A DNA stretch of 64,000 bases from Xanthostigma xanthostigma (GCA_963575645.1 OY754470.1:30238501-30302500), one strand, 5' to 3'. Shown: positions 12,591-24,498, counted from the first letter of the stretch. The notes: generated by a model from the letters alone, not told the origin. Translations and numbers: made by a program.

Positions 12591-12802
12591 GGCGTAGCAA
12601 GAGGGGGGGGGGCAGGTTGTTAATTGTTCACATACAAACAACAAGATACTACATATTTTCTATGTCGTGACATTTCTCCGGAAAATCGTGTTGATCAATT
12701 TCGCTTCTATATGAACGTAGTTTTCAAATTATGTGGCAGCTGGTAATGGTAGGCAGAGTTGAAAATTTACCCCTCCCCCCAGGATAAAATCGTTGCTACG
12801 CC
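12591..12802. mobile_element. MITE with GGCGTAGCAA / TTGCTACGCC ends
   Basis: The inverted termini GGCGTAGCAA and TTGCTACGCC bound 212 bp with G-rich and C-rich runs just inside (11 G near 12603, CCCCTCCCCCC near 12770). The flanks share taattg, a possible partial duplication. There is no transposase. Confidence 0.55.
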
Positions 12803-12895
12803 TATGTAATTGAATCGGGAAACAGTTTTCATTTTTAAAACGGAAATGATTTTGGCCCCAGAACTTGCAGTGGCGTTCACTTAACCGATATCCAA

Positions 12896-13353
12896 GTGTG
12901 TAGGCTTTCACGGCCGGTGTTGATCCAAATCTTCTTGATTTCCGGGCTTGTATGCCGTGGTCCATTGGTATTACTACCTTACGTTTCGTCTACAACTGCG
13001 GTAGACATTATCAAAGGCGATGTGGTAGCGGGTGAAGTGACCTTCTAGGCTGCTCACAGGTAAGTGTGGTACTTCAGTCTTTTATAGTCAGCGTGCTCGT
13101 GTTCTCTACTCGGTCGTAGTATGGAACAACCAATCACAAAAGAGCATACTACGACCGAGTAGAGAACACGAGCACGCTGACTATAAAAGACGGAAGTACC
13201 ACACTTGTCGACACACTTACCTGTGAGCAGCCTAGAAGGACACTTCGCCCGCTACCACATCGCCTTTGATAATGTCTACCGCAGTTGTAGACGAAACTTC
13301 AGGTAGAAATACCAATGGACCACGGCATACAAGCCCGGAAACCAAGAAGATTT
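12896..13353. mobile_element. Foldback element with 10-bp flanking repeat; possibly Penelope-like
   Basis: Long arms (about 12927-13122 and 13145-13353) are near-perfect reverse complements around a 22-bp spacer. The right arm has a short extra segment near 13206. Identical 10-bp repeats CGATATCCAA sit at 12886-12895 and 13354-13363, consistent with a target-site duplication. Outside the left arm are about 30 extra bases (from gtgtgtaggctttcacgg) without a mirror partner, so the element is asymmetric. Each arm contains a small hairpin (GTCTAC, 7-nt loop, GTAGAC) followed by GAAAC, a hammerhead-like arrangement. Penelope-like ancestry is inferred, not shown. Confidence 0.65.
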
Positions 13354-13363
13354 CGATATCCAA

Positions 13364-14042
13364 TTGCTTCGCGATGTGACAGGCCAACCGAATTGATTCA
13401 GTCGCGCATCTTATAAAATTTCGCTATAGCTGTGAGACCACTCGCCAATAACAGAACTTGTCACATTCAAGACCCGCACTAATATTTTAGTTTTAATTAC
13501 AAAGTGTTTTCCTGTTGTATTTTATTCGTTATATAGTTGCATTCACCTTTATATTACGTGTAACTATTTTTTTATTATTGTATTCATGTCATTCCAAAGC
13601 TTATATAATCTGCCATACAAATACAATACATTCAACTGCATTGTTTTTAAATGTAAATGTGACAATTAGTTATAGTGGATTTTTACTTTGAATTTCTATA
13701 GTTTTCAACTTGTCCGTAATTATTGTTATTAATTAAATTTTTATAAATTCCTCTTGGCCACTTTATACATAGAACGTATTCGACAAAAACAATTTAATAG
13801 ATAATTATATCAATTATAAATGAAAGTTTTAAAAATATATTGCATTAAATTATATAGGTGGAACCATAGTTAAATATGCTAAAACACAATTTTTATTTGA
13901 AATCTATTTAATAAGATTGATAGAACGAAGGTTTGAAGAATAGCAAACTGTATACCTTTAAATAAACATTATTAATATGTTTTAAGATAAAAACAACCCG
14001 AAATTGAGTAAAAAAACTTTATTTCTAAAATTACGTATTTTA
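13364..14042. other. AT-rich intergenic, no gene seen
   Basis: No coding or repeat structure recognised. Confidence 0.4.
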
Positions 14043-14375
14043 CTAGCTGTCCCGCCCAGTTTCACGCAGGTGCAAAAGAACGAATGGGGGGGGGGAGGTA
14101 CATGAGTACACACATTCATCTTAGTTTACCGAGATGAATGTTGTGTCCAAATTTCATGATGATCGGAGTTACCGTTCAAAAGTTTATGTCGGACGGACAA
14201 ATTTTGAGTTACATTTTACAACATTTTTTATTGATGTTCTGCTCCTATTGGTCGTAGCGTGATATTATATAGCTTATAGCCTTCCTCGATAAATGGGCTA
14301 TCTAACAAAAACATTTTTTTTTCAATTCGAACCAGTAGTTCCTGAGATTAGCGCGTTCAACCAAACAAAAAAAAC
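14043..14375 (+). repeat. Dispersed retroelement 3' tail
   Basis: It begins actagctgtcccgcccagtt and ends cctgagattagcgcgttcaa followed by an A-rich run. This layout (aaatttcatgatgatcgg in the middle) is the common 3' tail of arthropod non-LTR retroelements. An inverted fragment is present at 1-85. No ORF. Confidence 0.65.
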
Positions 14376-14416
14376 AATTAACTCTTCAAATCTTTGATTA
14401 ACGTCTGAATAGAACT

Positions 14417-14553
14417 CTTCAAATAAATAAAATTGTCGACCAATTTTTCTCAGATCGAAACATCATCTTGTGTTTTATTGATTTGTTATTTTTTTATTTT
14501 TTGTCAATATATTGGTCTGAGAAAAATTGGTCGACAATTTTATTTATTTGAAG
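14417..14553. repeat. Palindrome with 38-bp perfect arms (family C)
   Basis: Arms 14417-14454 and 14516-14553 are exact reverse complements, containing TTGTCGACCAATTTTTCT. The 61-bp spacer starts with ATCGAAACATCATC. Single arms of the same sequence occur at 28496-28533, near 38118-38146 and (diverged) near 36205-36230, so this is a dispersed family that has become a foldback here. Confidence 0.75.
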
Positions 14554-15413
14554 AATTAACTCTTCCGCTTAGTATAGATGATTTAACCATTTAAATTTAA
14601 CGGGTAATACGAAGTATTCTAAACAAGTCCCCGATTTAAAATAAACGAGTTTCGTCATCCTTACTATAAATTCGATCTACTAAATTTCCACATACATAAT
14701 ATATGAACGTGTATGTATTCGATTTCGCTCGAAATATCTAATTTGAATTTTTTATGAATTTCGATATACTGTACGAGTATTTTAGACCCGAGGGAACAAC
14801 AAAAAATACATCTTTAAAGTTTTAAACTACATTTTGTACTGTTGAATCATTTTAACTTGAAATATACGTATACATGAGTGAACGTTTAAATTTCGATTTG
14901 AGCGATTTTTCTAATCGAAGGTTTTCGAATAGGATTAAATTGAAACTTTCATTTATGATTTATCGTTTCTCCTTATCCACATAATATACTATTTTATTTC
15001 GGAAAAACGAAGTGCAATACCTATTTCACTTTTTCATTTAATTATTTTTTTAAGAACAAAATAAATCTTACGCATACGTATATAAACTATATCAAGTCGA
15101 CTGTCAGGCATATTTCATATTAATATTTCTTCACAGAAATAAAAGGCGAGTATCATCAACCTCTACGTAAAAAAGTAATATACATAAGTAACGTTTGTCA
15201 TAAAAATAAGTAACGCAGATTCTTGCCAAGTTTCTAATGTTTTCACTAAAATTATAGAGAGGATTGTACTCACAACAAAATGAAAACAACATAAATACAA
15301 GCGCAGATACATAATAATGAAGAATTTGTAGTTTTTATGTGTAAAACTACTTTTTAATGTTCAGTTATTTTCAACAATAAGTATTAAAAGTGTTCTGCTT
15401 ATTGTAAGATATC
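14554..15413. other. AT-rich intergenic, no gene seen
   Basis: Nothing recognised. Confidence 0.4.
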
Positions 15414-15656
15414 CAGTGCCGGATTAACCTATATAAGCAAAGTAAGCAACTGCTTAGGGCATCACGTCTCAGGGGGCACTAAAAATCACAACTCAGAAAT
15501 GAAAAGTACATCACTAGACCGTGTCAACAAGAATTTTTTTTACATGTTCTCAAAATTTGATCTACTGATATAAAACTGTCTTTAGAAGTATAGAAGTTAA
15601 AAATATATAATAATTTATTTTTAAACAAAAATATTAGGAGCACTGTGGTTTGAATC

Positions 15657-15837
15657 TAATAAAAAATAGAGAATAGTTACTTCTTACCACAACAAGTTTA
15701 TTAGTGGATGTACATTTCGAGAGCTATGCTCTCATCTTCAGCATAGTGTATTGCTGAAGATGAGAGCATAGCTCTCGAAATGTACATCCACTAATAAACT
15801 TGTTGTGGTAAGAAGTAACTATTCTCTATTTTTTATT
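15657..15837. mobile_element. Perfect foldback (family B), ~85-bp arms
   Basis: The arms are exact reverse complements over about 85 bp with a loop of only a few bases at 15745-15750. Near the centre each arm carries CTGAAGAT, then GAGAGC-ATA-GCTCTC, then GAAATG (minus or plus strand), again resembling a hammerhead-type stem II plus GAAA box. It lies inside the hAT-like element. Confidence 0.8.
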
Positions 15838-16093
15838 TTAATTTATTTTTGATGAAAACGAAATTTTTTAACTTAAAAGTTTTGTAACTTTTTTTCAAAC
15901 GGTATAACCGATTTTACAGACAGTGAAATTTTCAATGAGATTAAATTTTTTCCTAATATTCTATGTTTAACAGTTATCAATTTAAAACTTATGGCATTCA
16001 CAATTTAAAAAAAAAATTATAAACTTAACGTGAGAAACAGATAATAACTGCTGTTAGAAATGTGGGCCCATAGGCAAGAAATGTTTAGGGCAT

Positions 16094-16524
16094 CTTAAGA
16101 GTATTCGTCCCTGCAAATACCCCCTGCACCCTTCATCTCAAATCTTTTCCCCTCGCCTAAAAACGGTTCGCGCTTTCCCGACGCTATTTTTAAAGCTAGA
16201 GGGTTCTGGTAAACGCCAAATGAAAGACAAAGAATCAGACTACAGATCCTTCAGGCGAATTTTTTGAAAAACAGTTTCGCCTACCTGTGAAATATTACGT
16301 AACTTATTATTTTTTTCAAAAGGTTGTGAGTTTTTTCAGGAATTTTTTTTTCAAAAAATTCGCCTGAAGGATCTGTAGTCTGATTCTTTGTCTTTCATTT
16401 GGCGTTTACCAGAACCCTCTAGCTTTAAAAATAGCGTCGGGAGAGTGCGAACCGTTTTTAGACGAGGGGAAAAGATTTGAGATGAAGGGTGCAGGGGGTA
16501 TTTGCAGGGACGAATACTCTTAAG
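16094..16524. mobile_element. Foldback family F1, copy 1 (431 bp)
   Basis: Arms of about 170 bp (16094-16265 and 16352-16524) are near-perfect reverse complements with ends cttaagagtattcg. A second copy at 28608-29036 has the same arms and spacer. The spacer (about 85 bp) is AT-rich and non-coding. Confidence 0.85.
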
Positions 16525-16543
16525 GAGTCTTAATCCGGCAGTG

Positions 16544-17840
16544 ATTGTATCTAATTCCATTAAAAATTATTAAAATCAATTTTAGGATTTTAGTGCATTT
16601 GTTAATTAAATTCCTTTAATTTATCTACTTCGATTTTTGTGAATACTGGGTTAAAAAATACAAACAAAGAGAATGTTAATTCGTTAGATATATCAATCTT
16701 CAGTTTTAAGAACAACGGATTGGTACCAAAAAAATCTACGACGTTTATGATTGATGATATCAAGCGATCTTAGTCCTTATTGTTTCTTTCTTGTACGAAC
16801 GAAGCAACGCTTTAGCCAAGAGATGCCTAAAGTGTGCTCTACAGCCCCCCTTCGAGGCGCTGGATGATCAGGGAGGCGTTGGAAGACAAGTACTTTTAGA
16901 GACTCTTGCACAATAATTGGTTTTATAATAAAATGCTTCAAATATTAAAAAAAATGTATTTTTACAATGTATATTGCAATACACTTGTTATTTTTAATTA
17001 ACTTTATGAGGGGTACGATGATGAAATATATAATCTAAAATGTGGCAGTAGTTCTAAATAGTTTGGAAAGTATTGCAGTCTAGATTCTTTCAATTTTTAA
17101 GGCCAATAATATCAGGGGTTTTCTGCGCTTAGTAGCAATTAAAATTTAAAATACGGGGAATCAATTTTTTAACAATTCCTGTAACATCATAATTCAGCCG
17201 ATTAATAGATGAATCAACTGTATCTCTTATTAACGTACGTATTGTTTTTTTCTATATCGTTTTTACTAACAGAAAATCCTACGCTCTCGAACTCTGGAGC
17301 ACACAGCTCCTAAAAACTTATTATCTGACGACTGGCGGACACTACATCCAATATGTTCAGTTTTCAGTGTAACTGCAATGAAACAAACAACAATAAGCAC
17401 CGGGTGACCAATCACGATTAACCAAATAAAGGCGTCATCTGCGGAGGTGTCGGTAGATACTTGATAGTAAGCCACATTACGTCGAAGTCTCTCGGAACAG
17501 TGTTGTATCAATAACTATGTACATTATTGTACATACATACGTAACGCCGGCACAGCGGCGTAGCGACACGTCACCATGGTAACATACAGCGCTCTAGGAT
17601 CGATCACGCAGGCCGTTTCGCGGCCAAGGCTTTCTCCACGCCATACGATGTATAATGTGTCCTCGCACGTAAAAATTATAAAAAAACTCGTAAGAGACCG
17701 ACTTCTTTGTGACTTTTCAACAATACGTAAGCACATAGATTTATTAACAAAACCAGTATACAACCACAATCTACTGGTGTAATATAGAGCTAGTGAACTA
17801 TTGTGCCTAAGAGTTTACTTAATCTAAGTGTACTTAGAAA
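16544..17840. other. Intronic or intergenic DNA downstream of the exon ending at 17848
   Basis: For the minus-strand gene whose exon ends at 17848 this is the start of the next intron. A CpG-richer island lies at about 17270-17640. Two minus open frames there (17266-17511, 17524-17769) do not resemble proteins and I find no acceptor plus conserved exon. Confidence 0.4.
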
Positions 17841-17847
17841 AACTCAC

Positions 17848-19638
17848 CTGTGCCTTACTGTGAACGTCATGACCGTTTCTCCAAGTGTTAATCACTGGCC
17901 CTCCGCCGCGACGTTTGTCGAGCATCAATTCGCTAGGACATTTCTCGAAAATCAGCACCCGTTCAGCGACCGAACCACGCGTCAAAAACGGTCTGACCGG
18001 ATTATTACCACTTATACTGAATCCAGAATTGGCGCCTTTATCGGCCGCAGCGCGAATATGTTGTCTTTGGGTACACGTCAACTCTGGATGCGGCACTTGC
18101 TGATTGCCGCGAGGTCTCAGTCCCCACCTGGAACTGGAACCACTGACACTGACGCCACTTTCACCGTCTGAAGTTTTTGTCACGATTTCTGTGTTCGGTT
18201 CGAATTTATTCCTGACTTTGGAAACAATCACTGGTTCACTGCTATTAATATTATTATTGGAACCCGTTGTGGCCGAACGTTCTATCAACTTGTTGTCGTC
18301 TAAACGCTGTTGAGTCAAAGGATTTTGTTGCGCGGCACGATATCTTACTTTGGCGTAATCGATCAACGACATGCTGGAGAGGCCATCGCGATCATCTTTG
18401 GATAATGGCTTTTCGTGTTGGTGCAGGGTGTTGAAAGGCTTCTCAATCGAAGTGGGAGTAAATTGCTTTTCAATCAAAGGAGAAATGAAATCATTTTCCG
18501 TTAAAGGTAATGAAAACGACTTATCGGCTAATGCAGGCGAAAATGTTTTTTCAACTTGGTGTAACTGAGATAAATACGGTTTTTCTGACGGCCGACTAGT
18601 TGTCTGAGATAAATAATCCAATGATGGTGTTGAAACTGGTGAAATGTTTTCCTTTTTGGCCGCTATTTTGGTGGTCTTTGTTCTCAAAGTTCGTTCCGGT
18701 GAAGAATGATCTTCGGCAATAATAACACCCGTTTTCAAAGCGTTGATTAATCTTTCTTCTTCTCTCGCTACTTCGTCCAAATACGCCGAACTATTTTTCG
18801 ACGGAAGAGTTGAATATTTATTCAAGGATTCTTCTTTGGAAGGCGTCCTTATTGGCTCACTTATTTTAGATTGCGTCATGCTTTTTTTAGGCTCGTTTTG
18901 TATAAGCTTGTTTTTCAAAGGCCACGTTTGTAATCCAGCAGTTATTGTCGAAGGAGACTCTTTTTGTTGTGGTATAAAATGTATGTTTCTTTTTGATGTT
19001 TCGGGCTTTTGTAAGTCTGGAGGGAACGTCGTTTCGATTGTATCCAAAAGAATCTCTTGCTGATGAAGCACAGGCTTTGGTGACAATTGTGGTTTTTGTT
19101 GCTGAATGGAAGACATTTTCTGTTGTGTGGGTAGTGACGACAAAGAGGATGTCGATGGAGTATTTCTAAGATACGTTGGCTTGTTAGCAGGCGTCGCTGG
19201 TTTAAGTATAGGCGGATTGTTCTTTTCAAATTTTTGTAAAGCAAATTGTATACTAGAAGGAAGCGTTTTTGCTGGTGATTTTTGACGTTGAGCTGCGAGT
19301 CTAGCTTTGTCTTCGACTACAAAATTATTGACTAACTTCTCTAAATTATTATTGTCTAAGTTTTGCGGCTGGGATAAAAGCTCGACAACTGTCTGGGCTG
19401 GAGAAGGAGGCGGTGACGATTTCGGTGTTTGGGGTTTAGGCGTTAAAGCACTTCCAAATTTGTCAGCTGCTTGGGCATTACTGTGACAATTGAGTATCTC
19501 TGTTGGAGCAAGTCCTCTCGATTTCCACGTCTGATAAATAGCTTCGGCATGATCTGATATTTGTTTTGCTATAGCTGCTATGTCTTCTTCGCCAGAATCA
19601 GGAAACTTGCCTCCGTGCAAATTAGCTGTCGTCGCCAT
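17848..19638 (-). CDS. First coding exon of an unrecognised, mostly disordered protein (possibly cytoskeletal)
   Basis: A single 597-codon open exon starts at ATG 19636-19638 (context GAACAATGG, good Kozak) and ends at an ideal donor, CAG|GTGAGT (17848/17847), phase 0. The protein therefore continues in exons at lower coordinates; the seven codons after the donor are intron read-through. The N-terminus has an ordered-looking helix (EEDIAAIAKQISDHAEAIYQ), then a Ser/Pro/Gln-rich disordered region with short conserved-looking helices (ELLSQPQNL, KLVNNFVVEDKARLAAQR, SSIQFALQKFE). Near the end is a basic block with RGSVAERVLIFEKCPSE. Low-complexity composition and short amphipathic motifs suggest a cytoskeletal scaffold. 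The SVAERVLIFE element is vaguely like smoothelin-family proteins, but no calponin-homology domain is in view, so I give no name. The coding status is strong; the function is unknown. Confidence 0.85.
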
Positions 19639-20945
19639 TGTTCCTCAATCTTGAGAGTTTTAAATTTTACACATATATTTTTATTTTCTATTAGACAATT
19701 TTTAGAAAACCAATATTTGATTTAATGTACATTTCCTCATCATATATCATTTTTATACAGTTTAGAAAGTTTTTAATGTAATTAATGGCAACTATTTAAA
19801 GTTCCAGATATTTATCAGTGTTATTTAATTTTGTTTATTGATATCCAGTATTACTAAATGAAGTAACAAAAAAAAAAAAAAAAACAGAACACCGTGAGTT
19901 AAATAATGCAATAATTATAATAATAGACGGGTTAAATTAATTAATTAATTTATTATTTAGGGAATATTTGTTTTGCACCGATTCCGCTCTTCATATCCGA
20001 CTTTGCAACGAATTATTTTATAGTTTGATAACAAAGGATATGCGTTACTTTGATAATAAATAAGAATATTTATTTCAGGCAAATTCGCTTTTCTTTACAA
20101 CTAAATAATATTATCTAAAAATTGATTTTGAAATATTGTATTTATATCGACCAATATTCAGTCATTTTATTTTCATTAAAATAAAGTTAGAATTTATAAT
20201 CACTAAAACATTTAGTCTAAAAAAAATACAAAGTGAATTCGTATAGTTTTTCACCCAAAAATGATTACTATATCTAAAATCTCGCAAATGAAATCATGTA
20301 AAAATTAATTTCGGTACAATTTTGTCCATTTTTAATTATTTTTGTGTTTATTCAACATTCAATTAGCGTAATTTAATGAGATTGTCTTATAATATAAAAA
20401 AAAACTTTTTAACGCATTCATTACCTCTATAAAACGTACAAAAATATCACTTCTGTTTAGCAACATTGTTTTCTATTTTCCTCCGTTGCTTATCGGGCCG
20501 ACGAAACACGGTTCTATTTATAAAAATTTCACTTTGTTAATAGCGTAAAGTATACGTGCCCAAATATACTCGCAAAAGTATCAAATAATACTGCGTATAC
20601 GTTTTTAATTATATATTATGATAAAATAGAAATTTGGATAAGCTTTCCATACAATTAATAATAATTAGAAGTACACATTTTCCGTCGATAAATACAATAA
20701 TTGTTTACAATTCACTGCAGGCTAATTTTACTTTATAACTTGTTAAACAGCAATTTTAACTTGCACAATGATTTTAAAAAAAAATTGAATTTTCACACCG
20801 CTTTTTATATATATACAATCGTCAACACCACAAAATATTAAAACCACATCTCATTGAAGCCGAAGCACGTAAACAATTAACAAACAACAATTAAAAAAAA
20901 ATTAATATTATAATCCACAATCGAATAACGCAAAGTGTATTGATT
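19639..20945. other. AT-rich 5' region upstream of the 17848-19638 exon
   Basis: Very AT-rich, with a poly(A) run at 19867-19884. No coding segment. It is probably the first intron or 5' flank of the minus-strand gene, since no strong promoter motif lies right next to the ATG. Confidence 0.4.
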
Positions 20946-21345
20946 TTAGAGTAGCATGTTATTTATTTCTCGTGAAATAAGAATAGGCAACACTGAAAAT
21001 GGAGTAAATAATATAGTTTGACAGCGATGACACGACATGCGTACATACTCGCGCACCGTGAGGCAGCTCGCGCGTGTCTGAGCCAGCTGTACTGATCGCG
21101 GAGGATCGGGAGTACGACGACGTGGAGGAGGTGCGGCGATCGACGCGACACGGATCGAGGTAACGTTAAGGTTGTGCACGAAACTAGAGTATTATATACG
21201 GAGAACCGCCACTCTCTGCAGGTCCGCGTATCAATTGACAAGACTTACAGCACACAGCCACCAGACCGATGGACCAACGATCTGAAAACAAAACAAGAAT
21301 ATATAAATAATATAAACTCCGCCGCGTCACGCGCGGTTTTCTTGA
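20946..21345. promoter_or_regulatory. CpG-rich island, candidate promoter or untranslated first exon
   Basis: Between AT-rich flanks, about 21020-21345 is clearly richer in G+C and CpG (for example gatcgcggaggatcgggag, gcggcgatcgacgcgacac). It lies 1.4 kb upstream of the minus-strand ATG at 19638, a sensible place for that gene's transcription start. The overlapping open frames on both strands are not protein-like. The assignment is inference. Confidence 0.35.
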
Positions 21346-21684
21346 AACCGGAACACTTGGTTTAGAATGATCAAATTAATGTTACGAAAGTGAAATTACT
21401 CAGATGTTTATGAGCGAAATTAGTTTATTATTATTATTAACCAGCGTCTATAGCTGAAGCATTCTCCTCACAAGAAGAGTGGCCTTACATCACTTTATTC
21501 CTAATTTAAATTCTAATATGACATCATTTAACAATTGCTTTCGGCAGTTTCGAACTACGCTGAGGAGTAAAAAAATCCTTTAGAAGCCACACTTCTTATA
21601 TTCTAGTGTTCGTTCAGGATTTGAAAATGGTTATGTCGAATTCGTTACCGTGAGTCGTGACCATAGAGAAAATGCTACGTATAG

Positions 21685-21916
21685 TACGCGCCGCGAATCT
21701 AAAAGGCTCGGAAGTTAGATGCGAATGCAGGCTTGCGCTTGTACAGTCTGTTGAAAAACTACAAACTCGTAACTCAACAAAACTAACATAGCGATAACAA
21801 CTTGACAATAGCGTACTCGACTGTACTTTAAAGCAGGAAAGCGACAAGTGACAAAGGCAACGAGCGATCACGGCCAATCACTAACGAGCGCACGTTCCGT
21901 GCAGGTAGCTGGGAGG
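21685..21916. mobile_element. MITE family M1, 3'-truncated copy
   Basis: It starts TACGCGCCGCGAATCTAAAA like the full copies and follows them to about 21916 (gcaggtagctgggagg), then switches to unrelated C-rich sequence. The right inverted end is missing. Confidence 0.75.
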
Positions 21917-23604
21917 CTTTACGCCCCCCCATCTACGCCCTTATTTAGAAAATATAAAACATCGTTTCATTGTTTATCGAAAATTTGGTAGAAGAAGTTC
22001 GATAAATCGGAGTATCTGTAAATTTTTCAGTATACACAGATCATAATTTAGTCAGAACTTTCTCTGAAAACATGGAATTTATGGCAGCTATATTTTTTCT
22101 TTGTTAAATTTCTTTACATAAAAAATACACGCGCATCCTCCCAAAAGCCCGTTTCTCATTGCAGACAGAGAAAGAAATGTTAAATGTACAAACAGATCGT
22201 AGATTGTACAAACATAAATGTTTCGTTTTGGCTGTATTCCAAAATTTAAAGCAGGACTTTCCAACTGGCGATCCGCGAGTCACATATGCCTTGCGAAAAA
22301 TGTTAATTTATTACCTTACATTAAATAAAGATTAATGTATCGAGTCAATTTAAAATTAATTTCGTTCTCGGCAAAAGTTTAATTTATGTCAAAACTCTAT
22401 TATTTCTTGCAGCATGGATCTATATGTTTTTCTCTTTTCTTCTGATCATACAGCATATATTATTTTTGAACTTTACATGCAATTGCCAAGCCAACAAAAA
22501 TCGGTTTTCCCTGAAGTTGTTCTTCGTGCATCGTTGGGAAAATTTCTATTGAAAGGTTTTCTTCAGCGTTTCTTCCGGTATGGTTGGAGTCTGTTCATCA
22601 ACTAAAGGCCGCTGCACACGAGGCTGAATTTGGCGGTAGATTCCTTGCTAGATTTGACTACTATTTTTCTAGCGCTGGTTTTCTTAATTGCTCTTATGTG
22701 CTCGCTTCACACGAGACGTCTTTTCAAGCTTGTTTTGTGGATAGATCTGGTGCGCGCGCAGTGACAGTTCAAATATAAACACAGAGCAAAACGTGACCGT
22801 TGTCTGACTCTGAACATAATGACGCCATGTTGGTTTGAGGGTGTTTGTTCATGTCGCCCACGTGACAAGATACCGTTTGCTGTAACATCGAATTTCGCCA
22901 GGTTCTACCTTCGGATCGACCGAATGTATGTATGATGAAGAATGAACCAACGAAGTTCGGTTACTGCGTAATTATTAAAATTGTATTGATGTAAAAATTA
23001 CCTTTAGTTTATTTTTGCTTAGTGAAGTGCCAGCATCTTTGTCTTGAAATCTACAAAACACGAACACAATTTAGTATAGATTCACAGGTTTGGAATGAGG
23101 ATAAATGATTGTTTACAATAATATTGTGATTTTTAAACCTCTTTGTCCAATAAGTATGACGATTTTTACAATGAAACTTATTCACTTACTTTCCGAGAAA
23201 GCATTCTTTCTCCTTTTTCTTATACGATCTACAATGCAATTAAACAAAACAGACGCGCTTTATGTTCTTTTCTTAAAATTTAATATTATAATTAGAAGAC
23301 AAAACAAAAAGGAAACGTTTCCAGGTGAATGGAACTGCAGTGTCTGTTTGTTTATGTTCTTTGTACGCAAATGAGCTTTAGTATGCGGCAGCCTGGCAAG
23401 GAGCTTGAAGCTTTCTGTATAGTGAGTGGAATGCCGAACATAAAGATTTCATAAGATTGGTTTATACGACGAACGAACGCGTCGGACAGCAAACAGTTGA
23501 ATGCACAAACATAAGATATAGGGTTTTCTGCGGTTAGAGACATCGTCATCTTAGAACAACCTACGGCGAGACGATTTGATTAGCACGGGTACAATTTCTA
23601 AATA
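21917..23604. other. Intergenic, mainly unresolved
   Basis: It holds a single end motif of the 7008-7998 element (CTGCACACGAGGCTGA at about 22609) followed at about 22708 by ttcacacgagacg, so a diverged relative may sit at about 22600-22720. Other open frames (22414-22605, 23105-23374) show no recognisable domain. Confidence 0.4.
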
Positions 23605-24498
23605 AAAAATCGACCAAGTGCGAGCCGAACTCGCGTGGAGAGGGTTCCGTATACCATTTCGTTTTCCATGAAAACTCTAAGACAGGATTTTCGTCAACTA
23701 TGAGTGAGGCTCTATATTCCTTTTTTGAAGTAAATCTTCTTTACGCACGCTTGACTTGGGCAGTAAGCTGGTGAATGCGTGACGTGAGCGTTACGAAAAG
23801 TGTGATCGGGAGCGTTACGAAAAGTATGATCGGGCGAGGCAGTTACGTTTCGTATATCTAGACACAGTGCAGGCCTATTGTCTGTATCTTTCTCTCATTA
23901 TAAAATCGGTTAGAATTATTTTTTTCCAAAAATTCTAACGGGATACTAAAGTTGAATGGATTTGTGATTTTTCTGGCTTGGTCCGACCAGCGAAACCCGT
24001 TTGTGAAAAAAATGGCGCAATTTGCAATTAAGGAAACAAAAAAAAGTGATCGTTAATTACTCGAGAATGATCGATGACGCTAAAATTATTCATGCATGTT
24101 TGGGTCAACATATACATCATTTTTGAAAATTTTCAGTCATCTATGTGCGGTCATTTTTTAGTAAAAAAATAGTGAAAAAAACGTGTGTTTTTAACTTTCG
24201 GGGCTATTTGCAAGTTAATAATTGCACTTAGCGACCTCTGTCAGTGCTAATTTTTTAGGAAATTTTATAAGGAACAACTTTCTGAATGCATATGCTATAC
24301 TAAAAGTCAAGAGGAACGGAGATATTAAAGGAAATAGAGAAAAAAGCACTATTTTCGTCACTAATTGTCAATTATAAAATCAAGCACACCAACAATTTGT
24401 AAGCAAACTTAGGGGGCTGAACTACGCCCTAAAACGAAGCGATTCCAACAAGAATCTCGCCTGTGCCCGAATAATGCACTTTTTAATGTTTTTACCTC
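23605..24498. repeat. Dispersed repeat material interrupted by the foldback transposon
   Basis: It starts with accaagtgcgagccgaactcg then gagggttccgta, a motif I know as common in arthropod retroelement tails. Positions 23727-23845 repeat 8640-8735. Positions 24000-24490 are unique-looking non-coding sequence ending at the target site of the 3.9-kb foldback. Confidence 0.5.

Larger units (their letters stand above)
15414..16543. mobile_element. Composite hAT-like element (1.13 kb) carrying two nested foldbacks
   Basis: The ends CAGTGCCGGATTAA (15414) and TTAATCCGGCAGTG (ending 16543) are inverted with one mismatch and are typical of hAT termini. The body holds two independent palindromes, 15657-15837 and 16094-16524. 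The 8-bp flanks (aagatatc and attgtatc) do not match cleanly, so the duplication has decayed or the right end was altered. There is no transposase frame. Confidence 0.6.

Noticed and set aside
17266..17769. Minus-strand open frames as next exons of the 17848-19638 gene
   Set aside because: No acceptor in the right phase, no conserved residues, and stop codons follow soon.
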